Of a stretch of DNA of 64,000 nt, positions 27,734 through 38,226 are shown one piece after another. The notes below the pieces were generated by a model. It was not told the DNA's origin. It worked only from the letters and a program-made list of their open reading frames with translations, and did no database searches. Position numbers and translations under genes: made by a program. Each line of letters opens with the position of its first letter. Positions within the stretch are counted from its first letter, which is position 1. Source of the stretch: Trichomonas vaginalis G3. Lineage: Eukaryota > Parabasalia > Trichomonadida > Trichomonadidae. The DNA is taken from positions 14,145,962 to 14,209,961 of the forward strand of contig NC_067208.1 in the NCBI RefSeq assembly GCF_026262505.1, written 5' to 3'.

Positions 27734-30700
27734 CTATAATAATGTTTGTGATTGATTAGTTAAGTTATTTGAGCAACTACAGTTGAATGTTATTTCCTTT
27801 TCGATTTTGGAAAGTTTCCTCTTTTTTCTTATTAGTTCTTGGTCATCATCAACCATTCTCATTCTTTCTACATCAATACTTGAGCGATTTCCAGATGAAC
27901 TCTTCTTCTTAAACAATCTAAGTTCTTCATTTGAAAGAGGTGATTCACATGGAAGTTTCGTAAACTGTGACGGAATTTGAGATTTAGTATTGCTTGTTTG
28001 TCGTGGAGATTCAAGCATTGACATCAACTTCTTGTTGTCTTCATCAATTTGTGAAAGAGACTGAGCTAATTCAAGTTGTTTACTTCCTGTTTCGTTTGAA
28101 ACACGAATTGTCTTTTCAAGAGTTTTCTTCATCATATCAGCTTGGTCTGAAAGTTTCTCAGCAACCCCTCTGTATTTAGCTGTCTGTTCGTGTTTAAATT
28201 TCTGCAAAGAATCATTAACACGTTCGACTTTCTTATACTTGTATTCGTTCTTTTTAAGAAGTTCTGAATCTCTTCTCAATGACTTGATATTATCAAGAGC
28301 TTCTTTCATTGTTGTTACTCCTGTTCCTAACTTTGAAAACAGTGTTGAAATTTGATCTTCCAAGTTTTCGATTTCATCTTTGAGTGAAGAAATTTCTTTC
28401 TTTTGAGAATTTATTTCTCTTTCTCGCTGATTTAATTCATCACTCATTGATTTAAGTTCTTCTTCAAGAGCAGAACATTTGCTACATGGAATCTCTTCTT
28501 CAGTATTTTCACTTTCATTACTTTGAGTTGATTTTTCATTTAATTGATCAACAACTCTTTTTGCAGCAATGCAAATCTCAGAAAATGATTGATGATTCTC
28601 AGGTAAATTGAAGATTGTTGCCAATCTGATTTGCAACGATTGTTGTTTCTTCATCAGATCAATCAATTCATCTTCAATTTCATCAAAATCTTTATTAGAA
28701 TCATCAATTGACAAAATTCTGATCAAATCTAATCTGATGTTTTCTGCTCTTTCCTTTTCTCGTTTCATTTCTAAAGCAGCAACTTTTCCACTTTCATTAA
28801 CAGCTGAAATGGCACCTAACAAGTCGCCATTTCCGAAATTATCAAGCTTTCTGAGTTCGTTTTTAACTTTATTGACATAATCATCCATATTCTTCATTTC
28901 TTCATTTGCTGCTTGTAATTCAGCTTGCAAATCCTTTATTTTACTTATTGCTTCTTCTCCGTCGTCATCTTCGTTAACTAATAATGTACTGTTGATTTCT
29001 GAAACTAATTTTGTCATTTTTTCATTAACAAGCTTTGTTTTTGCTAATTTTTCTTCACAAGCATTTTTATCATTAACTAGCATCTGAACAGATTGTTTCA
29101 AAATGTTATCATCCGTTTGCGGTTGTTTCAAAATTGTCAAAACCTCTTTTCTATTGTTTTTGAGATCATTTAATTCTTTCTTCAATTCTGCCAATAATTC
29201 TGCGATTGGCTTGTTTTCTCTATCAGAAATATCCTTCATTTCAGAAAGCTCTTGGACTTTTTCAACTAAGTTTTCTTCTCCTAAAATCTCAGTAACTTTT
29301 TCAAAAATTGGTATTTTTTCAGAAATTTCGTTAATCAAAGTTTTTGTTTCTGTCTCGGGATCTGATTTCATTACTCCTCTGAGTTTCTGATCATTCTTCT
29401 TCAGATCACTAACTAATTCAGTAATTTCTGCTTTATGATCGTCATCATTGTCAAAACCGAAAATTTCATTCAATTTTTCTAAAAATTGTTGACAATTTTC
29501 ATTTTCTTCTTTGATTTGACTGACGTCATTTGTAGGGAAGCAATTCTCAACATCTTGTTGCAATTTCTTGAGATCTTTGATTTCTTCGATCACTTCACTT
29601 ATGTCACTTTTATCACATTCATCCAAAATTCTTTGTTGATTTTCATTTAGTTTTTGGATTTCATCGACCAAATTTTCACTTTCAACCAGGCTTTTGAGTT
29701 GGTCTTCTTTTTGTTTCAGATTCTCTACTTCTTTTAATATCTCTAAAGTGTCAACAGAAATGTCAGAATTGAAAATTTCTCTCAGTTTCTTATCATTTTC
29801 TTTCAACTCTTCATTTTCAATTTCCATGACAGCAATTGCATCAACAAGATCTTGTTCTGTTGTTGCTTCCGGTAATTTCATCTTTTCTTTGATGTCATTC
29901 AAAATTTTGTCACTTTTAACTGAAATTTCATTCTTTAATTTTTGAATTTGTTCCTTTAATGATTTGATCTCATTTATAGCATCATCTATAGTTTGTTTAC
30001 CAACTATTCCACAAATAATCTTTTGTGAGCTTTGTATTTGATCCATTTTCTTCAAATTTTCCATTTTTTCTTGGATTTCATTTTCTTTTTCTTCTTTAAG
30101 TTTTTTAACTTCATCCAAAGCATCATCTGTTTCAAGAACTTTCTTTATTTCATTCATCTGATCATTGAGTTTCATGACTTCTTCATTGACGTCTTCTGTG
30201 TCCAAAATTTCCTTCAATTCATCCATTTCTTGCTTAATTTCTTTCAGTTTTTGAGGAATTTCGTTGTAATTTTTAGTTGAATCCAGTAAAACTGAACATT
30301 GAACAACAATATTGGAATAGTCATTCACCTTTTCTTTGATTTTACTATTATCAACTCTTAATGTCTTAGAAACACTAGAAAGAATGCCTTTCATCTCTTG
30401 GACTTTTGTAGAAATGTCTTTTTTATCCTTCAAATTTAATGTTTTTGTGACATTTCCAATGATTTCCAAAAGTTCTTTGTCTGAGTTTTGTTGTTCAGCT
30501 TTCTTTGCTGAATTAGTATAATGAGTGTTTTCATCTTGCAATTGCTGTACTCTTCTCTCTAAATCCTTTGGATTTCCGAGAATTTCGGAAATTTTTGTGA
30601 CTTTTTGCTTCAAATTTTTGGCAATTTTCGGAATTTCGTTTTCTTGTTTTGCTTCTAATTCATTTTTAGTTTTATCTAATACATAAATCATCTCTTTGAC

Positions 30701-33121
30701 TCTCTGCCAACTTTGTTCTTTATCATCTACACCCAACAAAGAATGGAATTGTGATAAATCTTCATTTAATTCTTTGACCTTTTCAACAATTTCGTTTGTA
30801 TCTTCGATGCCAAGCTCTTCACAAACGGCATCAAGTGCAGCTTTCATTTGTGACATCTCTTTAACTTGGTTTTCAACAGAATCAACTGTTTTATTCATTT
30901 TTGGAGTTAATGGACTTAATGAAATCAGAGAAATTGAACTTTGAGTCCTTGGAGATGTGGAATTAACGTCTAATTCGTCTTGTATGAACAATGATCTTGC
31001 AATATTTGCAACTTCTTGGTCATCGTCACCTTTAATTATTTCATCTTTCAATTTTTGCAAGATTTCATAGATTTGATTCATATTTCCTCCATCAAATACA
31101 CCAATTATCATATCTTTGATGTTTTCGAGATCTTCAATATCACTATTTACTTGGAAATCTTCATCTTTTTTGATTGGAGATAATTCCTTGCTCTTTGATG
31201 AGAACGGTATCGACTCTTCTGTCTTGCTTTCTGGTTGCGATATCCTTTCTTTCATTTCTTTGATCTTTCTTGGTAGATCTGCAATATAAGGAACATCTAA
31301 TAATTTCGAAATCGAGCTTAAACAATCTCTCATCTCTCTAACCTTGTTGACAAGCTCCAAACGTTCATTCTCAGGCTTTCTTGGTGATTTATCATTCCTC
31401 TTGATGGCAGATAGGATTTTATTGATTTCATCAACAACATTTTTGAGTTCTTTTACATTTTCGATAACATCGCATGTATTATTATCTACTATTTGTGATA
31501 TAGCTGAGATTTGTTCGCTCATTTCCTCTACTTTTTGTGGAATTTCATTTGCATTTTCAGTATTTAAGATTTTTGCAAGTTGTTGCATATTGGCAGTTGT
31601 ATTTTCGGCATTTTCTTCTTCATATGATGCATCACTATATTGATTAAGAGATTTTTGTAATTTGAATTTTTCTAAAATATTTGATTCAGAATCCAAGCCA
31701 AATATCTCTGCGAGCCTCTGAACAATATCATTAACCAGATCTAGGATTTCGGAATTGGTTTGCTTCTTATTAAATAATTCGTTTAATTTGTTCTTAATTT
31801 CATTAAGTTCACCAGAAATGTTGTTGCTATCAGCTCCTTCACATACAGAAAGCAGTCCATCCATAATTTGTTTATTATTATCAATAGAGAAAGAATTATT
31901 TGTTTTAGATTTCGAAATTTGGGCAGTTTGGAGTTGAGATACAATATTGACTACATCAGAATATGGAATTTTCTCAGGATCTTGTTCCAAAACTTGGCAA
32001 ATATCATCAAATGCGTCAGATTTACTAATGGCTTTCTTAATAACTTCGGAAATTGTTGCTTCAGATATGATTGATCGTTCTGGAAGAGCTTCAAGAATCT
32101 CATCAAGAATTTGCTTGTTCGATACGTTTTCTGCAATTAATCTTTGAGTTGATTGCTCGAGATCAACATCTTGATCCATTGTTCCAACAAGCTGCTTAAG
32201 CCTTGAAATCAAGTTGGATTGTTGTTGAAGTTCGTTAATTTTATCTTTGTTGACAATTTCGGATAATTGAGCTTTTTTATTAGTAATATCGGATTCTTTC
32301 TTTAGTTTTGTAACGACATCAATAAGCTTATCTGCATCACTATCTTGCTCATGAAGAATTTCTTTCAATTGCTGAATATGATTTTCGCATTCTTGTTGTT
32401 TCTCTTTGATATCCTCGAATTGATGCATTAATCTGGAAATATCACGTGGTAGATTTGCCTTTTCACGATTTAGATTAAGAATTGAACAAATATCATCAAA
32501 TTGGTTATTTAATTCCATAAAATTGTGTTTAAGGGAGCCAATAGCTGAAGCTGTATTATCTGCATCCCATTTTGTCATTTCAAGAATGTCAGCAATATGA
32601 TTATGAGCTACTTGATTAGGTTTTTGCTCTTGTACTAAATTTTCGACGGCTTTTTGAATTTCGTCTTTAGAACAATGAAGCAATGTTTGTACATTCTCTA
32701 ATATTGTAGATGTTTCGGAAAATTGCATCATTTGTTCCGTTATTTCCTGAATTTTTGAATCTTCTTCAGGATTATCGATATTAAATAATATTCCTATTGA
32801 ATTAATGAACTTTTGATAGGTTTTGTACTGTTTTGCAATTGTTATAAGCTTTTCTAAGTTCTCCTGAAAATCTGATTCAAGATTTAAGTCGAATTCGAGA
32901 TATATTCTTGAAATCATTTTATTTTTTTCTGATATTGATGACTTTTGCTTTATAACTTTATCAGAAAACTCCCTGATTTTCTGTTTATATTCTCTATTTT
33001 GGTCTTTTAATAATAATAAATCATCAATTTGCTGTTGTTTTTGTGAAACCAATAGTCTCAGTTTCTCTAATGCTTCTTCCCGCTCTTCCAAGCTTGAGTT
33101 GCTTGAGTGGGATTCCAACAT
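27734..33121 (-). CDS. Giant coiled-coil protein
   Basis: 1,795 residues from ATG 33121; an initiator TCACTT is 23 nt upstream, while the frame itself is open a further 26 codons. The whole protein is heptad-rich (leucine, lysine, glutamate, asparagine) from residue 10 to about 1,700, with a repeated unit in which a hydrophobic helix is followed by short loops of the form L(x)VDN or ILDTEDVNEEV; about 25 such units suggest internal duplication. A CSKCS pair near residue 1,545 interrupts the coil. The tail is Ser-rich and basic (SSGNRSSIDVERMRM, RKKRKLSKIEKE). It is the type often labelled viral A-type inclusion-like in trichomonads, probably a cytoskeletal or Golgi/centrosome tether; that label carries no functional evidence. 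Part of it has been copied to 26662-26829. Confidence 0.75.
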   Translation of the reverse strand: MLESHSSNSSLEEREEALEKLRLLVSQKQQQIDDLLLLKDQNREYKQKIREFSDKVIKQKSSISEKNKMISRIYLEFDLNLESDFQENLEKLITIAKQYKTYQKFINSIGILFNIDNPEEDSKIQEITEQMMQFSETSTILENVQTLLHCSKDEIQKAVENLVQEQKPNQVAHNHIADILEMTKWDADNTASAIGSLKHNFMELNNQFDDICSILNLNREKANLPRDISRLMHQFEDIKEKQQECENHIQQLKEILHEQDSDADKLIDVVTKLKKESDITNKKAQLSEIVNKDKINELQQQSNLISRLKQLVGTMDQDVDLEQSTQRLIAENVSNKQILDEILEALPERSIISEATISEVIKKAISKSDAFDDICQVLEQDPEKIPYSDVVNIVSQLQTAQISKSKTNNSFSIDNNKQIMDGLLSVCEGADSNNISGELNEIKNKLNELFNKKQTNSEILDLVNDIVQRLAEIFGLDSESNILEKFKLQKSLNQYSDASYEEENAENTTANMQQLAKILNTENANEIPQKVEEMSEQISAISQIVDNNTCDVIENVKELKNVVDEINKILSAIKRNDKSPRKPENERLELVNKVREMRDCLSSISKLLDVPYIADLPRKIKEMKERISQPESKTEESIPFSSKSKELSPIKKDEDFQVNSDIEDLENIKDMIIGVFDGGNMNQIYEILQKLKDEIIKGDDDQEVANIARSLFIQDELDVNSTSPRTQSSISLISLSPLTPKMNKTVDSVENQVKEMSQMKAALDAVCEELGIEDTNEIVEKVKELNEDLSQFHSLLGVDDKEQSWQRVKEMIYVLDKTKNELEAKQENEIPKIAKNLKQKVTKISEILGNPKDLERRVQQLQDENTHYTNSAKKAEQQNSDKELLEIIGNVTKTLNLKDKKDISTKVQEMKGILSSVSKTLRVDNSKIKEKVNDYSNIVVQCSVLLDSTKNYNEIPQKLKEIKQEMDELKEILDTEDVNEEVMKLNDQMNEIKKVLETDDALDEVKKLKEEKENEIQEKMENLKKMDQIQSSQKIICGIVGKQTIDDAINEIKSLKEQIQKLKNEISVKSDKILNDIKEKMKLPEATTEQDLVDAIAVMEIENEELKENDKKLREIFNSDISVDTLEILKEVENLKQKEDQLKSLVESENLVDEIQKLNENQQRILDECDKSDISEVIEEIKDLKKLQQDVENCFPTNDVSQIKEENENCQQFLEKLNEIFGFDNDDDHKAEITELVSDLKKNDQKLRGVMKSDPETETKTLINEISEKIPIFEKVTEILGEENLVEKVQELSEMKDISDRENKPIAELLAELKKELNDLKNNRKEVLTILKQPQTDDNILKQSVQMLVNDKNACEEKLAKTKLVNEKMTKLVSEINSTLLVNEDDDGEEAISKIKDLQAELQAANEEMKNMDDYVNKVKNELRKLDNFGNGDLLGAISAVNESGKVAALEMKREKERAENIRLDLIRILSIDDSNKDFDEIEDELIDLMKKQQSLQIRLATIFNLPENHQSFSEICIAAKRVVDQLNEKSTQSNESENTEEEIPCSKCSALEEELKSMSDELNQREREINSQKKEISSLKDEIENLEDQISTLFSKLGTGVTTMKEALDNIKSLRRDSELLKKNEYKYKKVERVNDSLQKFKHEQTAKYRGVAEKLSDQADMMKKTLEKTIRVSNETGSKQLELAQSLSQIDEDNKKLMSMLESPRQTSNTKSQIPSQFTKLPCESPLSNEELRLFKKKSSSGNRSSIDVERMRMVDDDQELIRKKRKLSKIEKEITFNCSCSNNLTNQSQTLL

Positions 33122-33143
33122 TTTTTGCAAACGTACAGACGAA

Positions 33144-33149
33144 AAGTGA
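33144..33149 (-). promoter_or_regulatory. Initiator-like element (TCACTT on the - strand)
   Basis: TCACTT fits the trichomonad initiator and lies 23 nt before the ATG at 33121. Confidence 0.5.
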
Positions 33150-34218
33150 CAAATATATAAAGAAAATGAAATTCTCGCTCTGTGAGCAATATAAAACATA
33201 TTTTATCATAACATAATAACTTACCAATTCCGCAGAGATAATGCAAATATAGAGAATTGTAATTATTCTCAATTCTTGCAGATATATTTTTATATCCATA
33301 CAATATATAGTTTCTAAATTCAATTAGTCATATAACATGAATTTAGCTTTACGATTTATCTCCGAAATTCTAGCATTAGTACAGATTACAGTTAGATAAG
33401 AATCTTATGAAATTTACGATCGAAATTTTTACATAATAGCAATTATCAAATTTCTTAAAATAACAATGAAAATGTAATGACTTAAAGATACAGCTCATAA
33501 AACATAAATTGAGACAAAATTTAGTAAAAATTCTTTAATATTCTCTTTATAACAAAATAATTGAGCAAAATATCCAAAATAAACTGCATGGCTATATATG
33601 TAGAATGCAGTTTTAATGAGCGGTATAAAGTTGACAATTCTTTTACTTTGTTCTTTGAAATTAGTAATTTTTAGTAAATCATTTACTAATATTACTTGAA
33701 ACAAATTATATTTTGTAGGAAAATAATCAATCCATTAGAATTGAATCTGAAAGCCAATCCACCTAGGGCCAAAAGCATTTATTAAATAGATTCTATGCCT
33801 AAACATTTGAAAATCTCTAGGAAAATCTTAGACCGAACTCTGAATCTCTATTCAAATACATAATTTGATAAATTTGTCAGATTTGCCAAGCTGTCATTTT
33901 GCCAGATTTTAAATTGAAACGAAATCCATGAAATTTTATGAAATATGGTGATAGATTATGCAAACGTTACAAAATATATTTTAATTGAATTTAAAAATTC
34001 GATTGATTTCAAGTACATTCAATTTTTCATATTAAATAATCTAATAAATTGCATGAATGCAGTGTACCAGGTAAAATATAAACTGCCAATTCAATTTTGA
34101 TTTGAAGATAGATTTTGATCAATCTATGATAAAAATTCCTAATTAGTTCATTCCTATAATTTAGATCAAAACCGCTAGAAAATGCAAAAAATAATCGGTG
34201 AGATTTTCCATTATTAAA
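33150..34218. other. Intergenic DNA between divergent genes, nothing recognised
   Basis: AT-rich with no credible ORF or repeat; it must hold the promoters of the coiled-coil gene (-) and the GTPase gene (+). Confidence 0.5.
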
Positions 34219-34761
34219 ATGGACATTTTTCAAAGATTTTGGCAGTGGCTCCTTAGCATTTTTATTAAAAAAGAGCTGAATATTACAGTTATAGGGCTTC
34301 CAAATGCCGGAAAAACAACTTTCGTAAAGGCGTTGGCTAATCAAAATACAACTGTTCCAACAACACCAACAATTGGAGCTCAATTTTCATCTTTATCTAT
34401 CGGTAACTTAAAAGTAAATGTCTCGGATATGAGTGGTAGCCAAAGTTTTACATTTTTATGGAGTATATATGCCAAGCAAGCAGATTTAATTATTTACGTA
34501 GTAGATGCAGCAGATTATGAATCAATATTACAATGCCAAAATAATTTAGAATCACTTTTTGAAGATGCACATTACAAAAATAAACCTCTTATAGTTATAG
34601 CAAATAAACAAGATATACCTGGTTGTATATCTGCGGAAGATTTATATACATCCCTTCAATTAAAAGACGAAGGCGATCGAAAAATACAGATTTTTGCCTT
34701 ATCGGCCAAAACAAAACAAAATTTTTCACCACTTTTACGTTATCTTGTTGAGAATTTCTAA
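34219..34761 (+). CDS. ARL8-like small GTPase lacking the switch II glutamine
   Basis: 180 residues from ATG 34219. An amphipathic N-terminal helix (MDIFQRFWQWLLSIFIKKE), instead of a myristoylated glycine, is the ARL8 hallmark; ARL8 links lysosome-related membranes to kinesins. GTPase motifs: P-loop GLPNAGKT (residues 30-37), switch I TTPTIGAQF, DMSGSQ in place of DxGGQ, NKQD, and SAKT in place of SAK. Alignment by the following F and W places serine where the catalytic glutamine belongs. The following YVVDAAD matches ARL8 closely. The altered switch II suggests very slow hydrolysis or a different GAP dependence. Arf/Arl membership is secure; ARL8 assignment is likely. Confidence 0.75.
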   Translation: MDIFQRFWQWLLSIFIKKELNITVIGLPNAGKTTFVKALANQNTTVPTTPTIGAQFSSLSIGNLKVNVSDMSGSQSFTFLWSIYAKQADLIIYVVDAADYESILQCQNNLESLFEDAHYKNKPLIVIANKQDIPGCISAEDLYTSLQLKDEGDRKIQIFALSAKTKQNFSPLLRYLVENF

Positions 34762-35297
34762 ATAGATGTTTTTATTCTTTCTTTATCGAAATGCTTCCAA
34801 ATTTTTAATTCCTGTTATAAATTTTTCTTTAATAACGAATTTTAAGCAGCAATCATCCTATCATTGAACTTATTGGGGAATAAGAATCAACTATCTTCCA
34901 AAAATTGCTGTTATCTATTCAACCACATTTCCATATTAATTTCATATAGAAAATGAGCATAAATTACTTATATTCCTGCTTTGCTTAAATGATTATGTCA
35001 GAATTAAACAGACCCAATGCCATTAAATGAGTAGGTTAGGCATTTGAATTAAAAAACTTCTTAATATTAAGTTTGATTGCATACTATTATATTTAACATG
35101 AATAACATTCACAATGATGAACGTGCCTTATTTTAGGCAATTTAAAATTAAAATATCCAATAAATTTACCTCAAAATATTAACATTAAAGGTAGTTACTA
35201 ATTTGCTGATTGTTTTTTGGGAAAAATTAGTATTTTGTTTGAATGATATTTTATTCAGGCGTGCAATATGTGGAAAATGGAATGCATTCAAAACTCT

Positions 35298-35879
35298 TTA
35301 ACGGTTAGACTTGGCAATACGCTCGAGTTCGTCTTTCTTGCGGCAAGCGTAGGATGTCTGATCGTTGTTTGAGGCAGCGATGAGTTCATCGGCGAGGCAC
35401 TCAGCGATATTGCGGGATGAGCGGAAAGCAGCCTTGCGGACACCTTCTGTGATCAAGGAGAGAGCCTGGTCGATTCTGCGGAGTGGAGAGACATCGCAAG
35501 CCTGGCGACGGACTGTGCCACCAACACCGATACGTGTTGAATCTTCGCGAGCGCCGCAGTACTGAACACCCTTGACGAATGTAACAATTGGGTTCTGGCC
35601 TGTAGAGAGAGCGATGATATCGAAAGCGTGCTCAACAATGCGGATTGCGAGGAGTTTCTTGCCTGTGTTACGGCCACGGGACATAAGGTGGTTGCAGAGG
35701 CGCTCAACAAGTGGGCAGGAGACCTTCTGGAAACGCTTATGAACATAGCGGCCAGCTGTGTGTGGAACCATGACATGTTGTTTTTCATGGACTGAGATGT
35801 AGTCAACAAGAGCTGGGTCAAGTTGGCTGAAATCGACGTCGGAGTAGTCGTACTTGCCAAAAAGCTTTACACCTTCCAT
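35298..35879 (-). CDS. RPS5: 40S ribosomal protein S5 (uS7)
   Basis: 193 residues. This small-subunit protein binds the 3' major domain of 18S rRNA and lines the E-site. Conserved stretches seen: FGKYDYSDVDF, RYVHKRFQK, LVERLCNHLMSRGRNTGKKLLA, GQNPIVTFVKGVQYCGAREDSTRIGVGGTVRRQ (key region, given here by its ends at about residues 93-126), and the C-terminus KKDELERIAKSNR. Length is normal. Codon use is strongly shifted to C- and G-ending codons compared with neighbours, as expected for a highly expressed gene. An AT-rich leader without a clear TCA-Y-W-W element precedes it. Confidence 0.95.
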   Translation of the reverse strand: MEGVKLFGKYDYSDVDFSQLDPALVDYISVHEKQHVMVPHTAGRYVHKRFQKVSCPLVERLCNHLMSRGRNTGKKLLAIRIVEHAFDIIALSTGQNPIVTFVKGVQYCGAREDSTRIGVGGTVRRQACDVSPLRRIDQALSLITEGVRKAAFRSSRNIAECLADELIAASNNDQTSYACRKKDELERIAKSNR

Positions 35880-36508
35880 TCGAAAAGGATCGAAAACGGT
35901 TTGGACGGCTATGATGCCATGGACCCTCTAAAGGACATAGATTCGCAATTGTTTTTTGATTGAATGGATTATAGATATTACTTATTTATTAAGAATACCA
36001 GGTTGATATTTAAAAATTGCGTAAATTTGAATCAAGAAATGATAATTTCTTAGTAAACAAGAATTTTTACAGGAAGTATATGCAATCCTATGCTCTCAAT
36101 TTATAGGTCATTCATTTAAACCCTAAGAATAGTTAATTTAATTCAATTTTGGTTACTTATTGCATAAAGAGCAATATAAGCTATACCATTGTTTACTCAA
36201 AGTATAATGTAAACATGAAATGCTAAAACTGAATCCACAATTTTGAATAAAAAGTAGAAATTATAATATTTCGAATGAGAGCGCGTTTAAAGAAGCTGAA
36301 ACAGGCAAAAACAATATTATCTCATATTTATAGATGATTGATCGTAAATTTGAAATATTTAACTCAATTTTATTGAGATCTTTTTTAGCTTTTTGTATGA
36401 AATCGACAAATACTACTATTTTAACGTGAATATTGTATTGCCAAAATCTGGGCAATTTCTGTTTTTCCATTGTTCGACCCCCTTGAAATCTGGAATTTTA
36501 GAAGAAAT

Positions 36509-37291
36509 ATGGATAGTGACTCCTCTGATGATTTTGACCAACTGAAAGTCAATCTCCCAGAATACCAACGACGTATTCGAAGGCAGAGTGACGAAATTCA
36601 TTTCGAAGACATTGGAGATTTTGAATATTGGAGATTAAATCGATTTAATCGTTCGAGTTCTATTCATTTCTTCGAATTATTCTCTAACTCATATGCACTT
36701 CTTAAAAGACGACCATTAAGGACAATAATGCTTATTCCCGTACTTAACATTCCTTTAGCATTTTTATATTTCATTCACAGCTCAATTTTATTATCGATTT
36801 ATTTTGTTATTATATATATGATTACTATTTCAACTATGTTTTCGATAATTAATGGCGAAAAAATCGTAAATTCATTTAAATACATTTTATCTTTACAAGG
36901 AGCACTTACCATCATTTCGAAATTAGTATCAAGTTACTTATTATTAGACAATTTATCATCCGCAGATATACGAAAGCCATCAACGCTTGTCAAACTTGTA
37001 ATTTTTAATTTTATAGTGTTTTTCTCACTATACCAAGGCTGCTTCATTTTTGAAGGCAAAAATATATCAGCATTAAATTCTCTTAAGTTTTCGATACAGA
37101 TTGTTTTAACACCTTCACAATTCGTTCACGTACTTTTAGTATACTTTATATATTTAATATTACAGCTACTTTCGATATTTACACTCGGTTTTAGCGGATG
37201 GTTTGCAGTTGCAATTGTTGCTTACTCATTTTTAGCTTTATGCGGATCATCTGCAAGCGCTTCGTCGATGTATTCTTCAACTACTGTCTAA
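36509..37291 (+). CDS. Multi-pass membrane protein, unknown
   Basis: 260 residues from ATG 36509. The first 55 residues are hydrophilic and acidic (MDSDSSDDFDQLKVNL), then come about five or six hydrophobic helices: TIMLIPVLNIPLAFLYFIHS, a long ILLSIYFVIIYMITISTMF, one near residue 150, LVIFNFIVFFSLYQG, VLLVYFIYLILQLLSIF, and GWFAVAIVAYSFLALCG. The C-terminus is a Ser/Ala tail. The arrangement (cytosolic N-terminus, five tightly spaced helices) resembles Yip1-type Golgi proteins, but no diagnostic motif is visible. Upstream in-frame codons lack an ATG, so this start is used. Confidence 0.6.
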   Translation: MDSDSSDDFDQLKVNLPEYQRRIRRQSDEIHFEDIGDFEYWRLNRFNRSSSIHFFELFSNSYALLKRRPLRTIMLIPVLNIPLAFLYFIHSSILLSIYFVIIYMITISTMFSIINGEKIVNSFKYILSLQGALTIISKLVSSYLLLDNLSSADIRKPSTLVKLVIFNFIVFFSLYQGCFIFEGKNISALNSLKFSIQIVLTPSQFVHVLLVYFIYLILQLLSIFTLGFSGWFAVAIVAYSFLALCGSSASASSMYSSTTV

Positions 37292-37818
37292 ACTTGTTTT
37301 GTTATTTAAGTGTATTAAAATATGTCTTTATATTAGAGCAAAATTAAGAAAATATAGATTTAATTTTTTTATTTTTCCATTAAAAACCATGGGATCAATA
37401 GCTTATCTTTTGGGCAAAATAACTAACAATCTCCCTTCTTCTAATTTCAAATTTATTTGAATTTCAACCACTCGGAAATATTTGATCGACAAGGGTATTG
37501 AATGGTAGATATTTTTAAAAATATAATATCAAGATAGAATTAATAAATTAATGCACAAATTCATTGAATTTGAGATTGATATTTTTTTAGAGCATCAAAA
37601 GAAACAATTTTAACTATTTATATAATAGTACACCTAATACATATTCTAATGAATCATGAATTGATCGGAGAATTCAAGCAAAAAATTAACAAAGAAAATA
37701 TTTATATGATTTGACCATTTTCTTTTTTAAAAAATCAATTATTTGTAGGATGATAAATTGCATTCTCAATTAAAAATCTCATAATGTTAAAAAACGGTTC
37801 TTTTGAAAGTGGAAAAAA

Positions 37819-38196
37819 ATGCAGATAAATATTAGATTTAATGATCAAAATAAACCAATTAACATAAATTGCAAATGCGGAGTTATATTAGAGCATATCA
37901 GAAAGTGCGCAAATCTTGATTCTTCTCTATTATTAGATCTTAGTGATAAAGATGGAAACGTCAAACTTCTTCGCCCTAATCTTACAACATATGCAACACA
38001 GTTTTTAAGTGCTGGTGAAACATATTATTTAGTTAGTGCAACAGAAGACCCAAAACAATATACATATAAATTATTAGCTACATTAACTCCTGAAGAAGGA
38101 ACAATTGACGTCAAACCAACTAAACCAGACAAAAAGGATGTTGCTAAAAAGCCACCGCCAAAACCAGCTTCACGCGCCAAGAAACCAGGAAAATAA
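37819..38196 (+). CDS. CXorf65-like small protein
   Basis: 125 residues. The order ININCKCGVILEHIRKCANL, then LLLDLSDKDGNVKLL, then YATQFLSAGETYYLVSA corresponds piece by piece to the CXorf65 family, a small ubiquitin-like-fold group of unknown function conserved in ciliated eukaryotes. The last 35 residues are a basic Pro/Lys tail (KKPPPKPASRAKKPGK). The role is unknown; a flagellar connection is inferred from the family's species distribution, which I recall only in outline. Confidence 0.6.
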   Translation: MQINIRFNDQNKPININCKCGVILEHIRKCANLDSSLLLDLSDKDGNVKLLRPNLTTYATQFLSAGETYYLVSATEDPKQYTYKLLATLTPEEGTIDVKPTKPDKKDVAKKPPPKPASRAKKPGK

Positions 38197-38226
38197 TCAA
38201 AATAAATGTTGTTTATATATTATTCT

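Noticed and set aside
30032-30280. Phe-rich + strand ORFs across 27.7-33.2 kb
   Set aside because: Antisense shadows of the giant coiled-coil gene.
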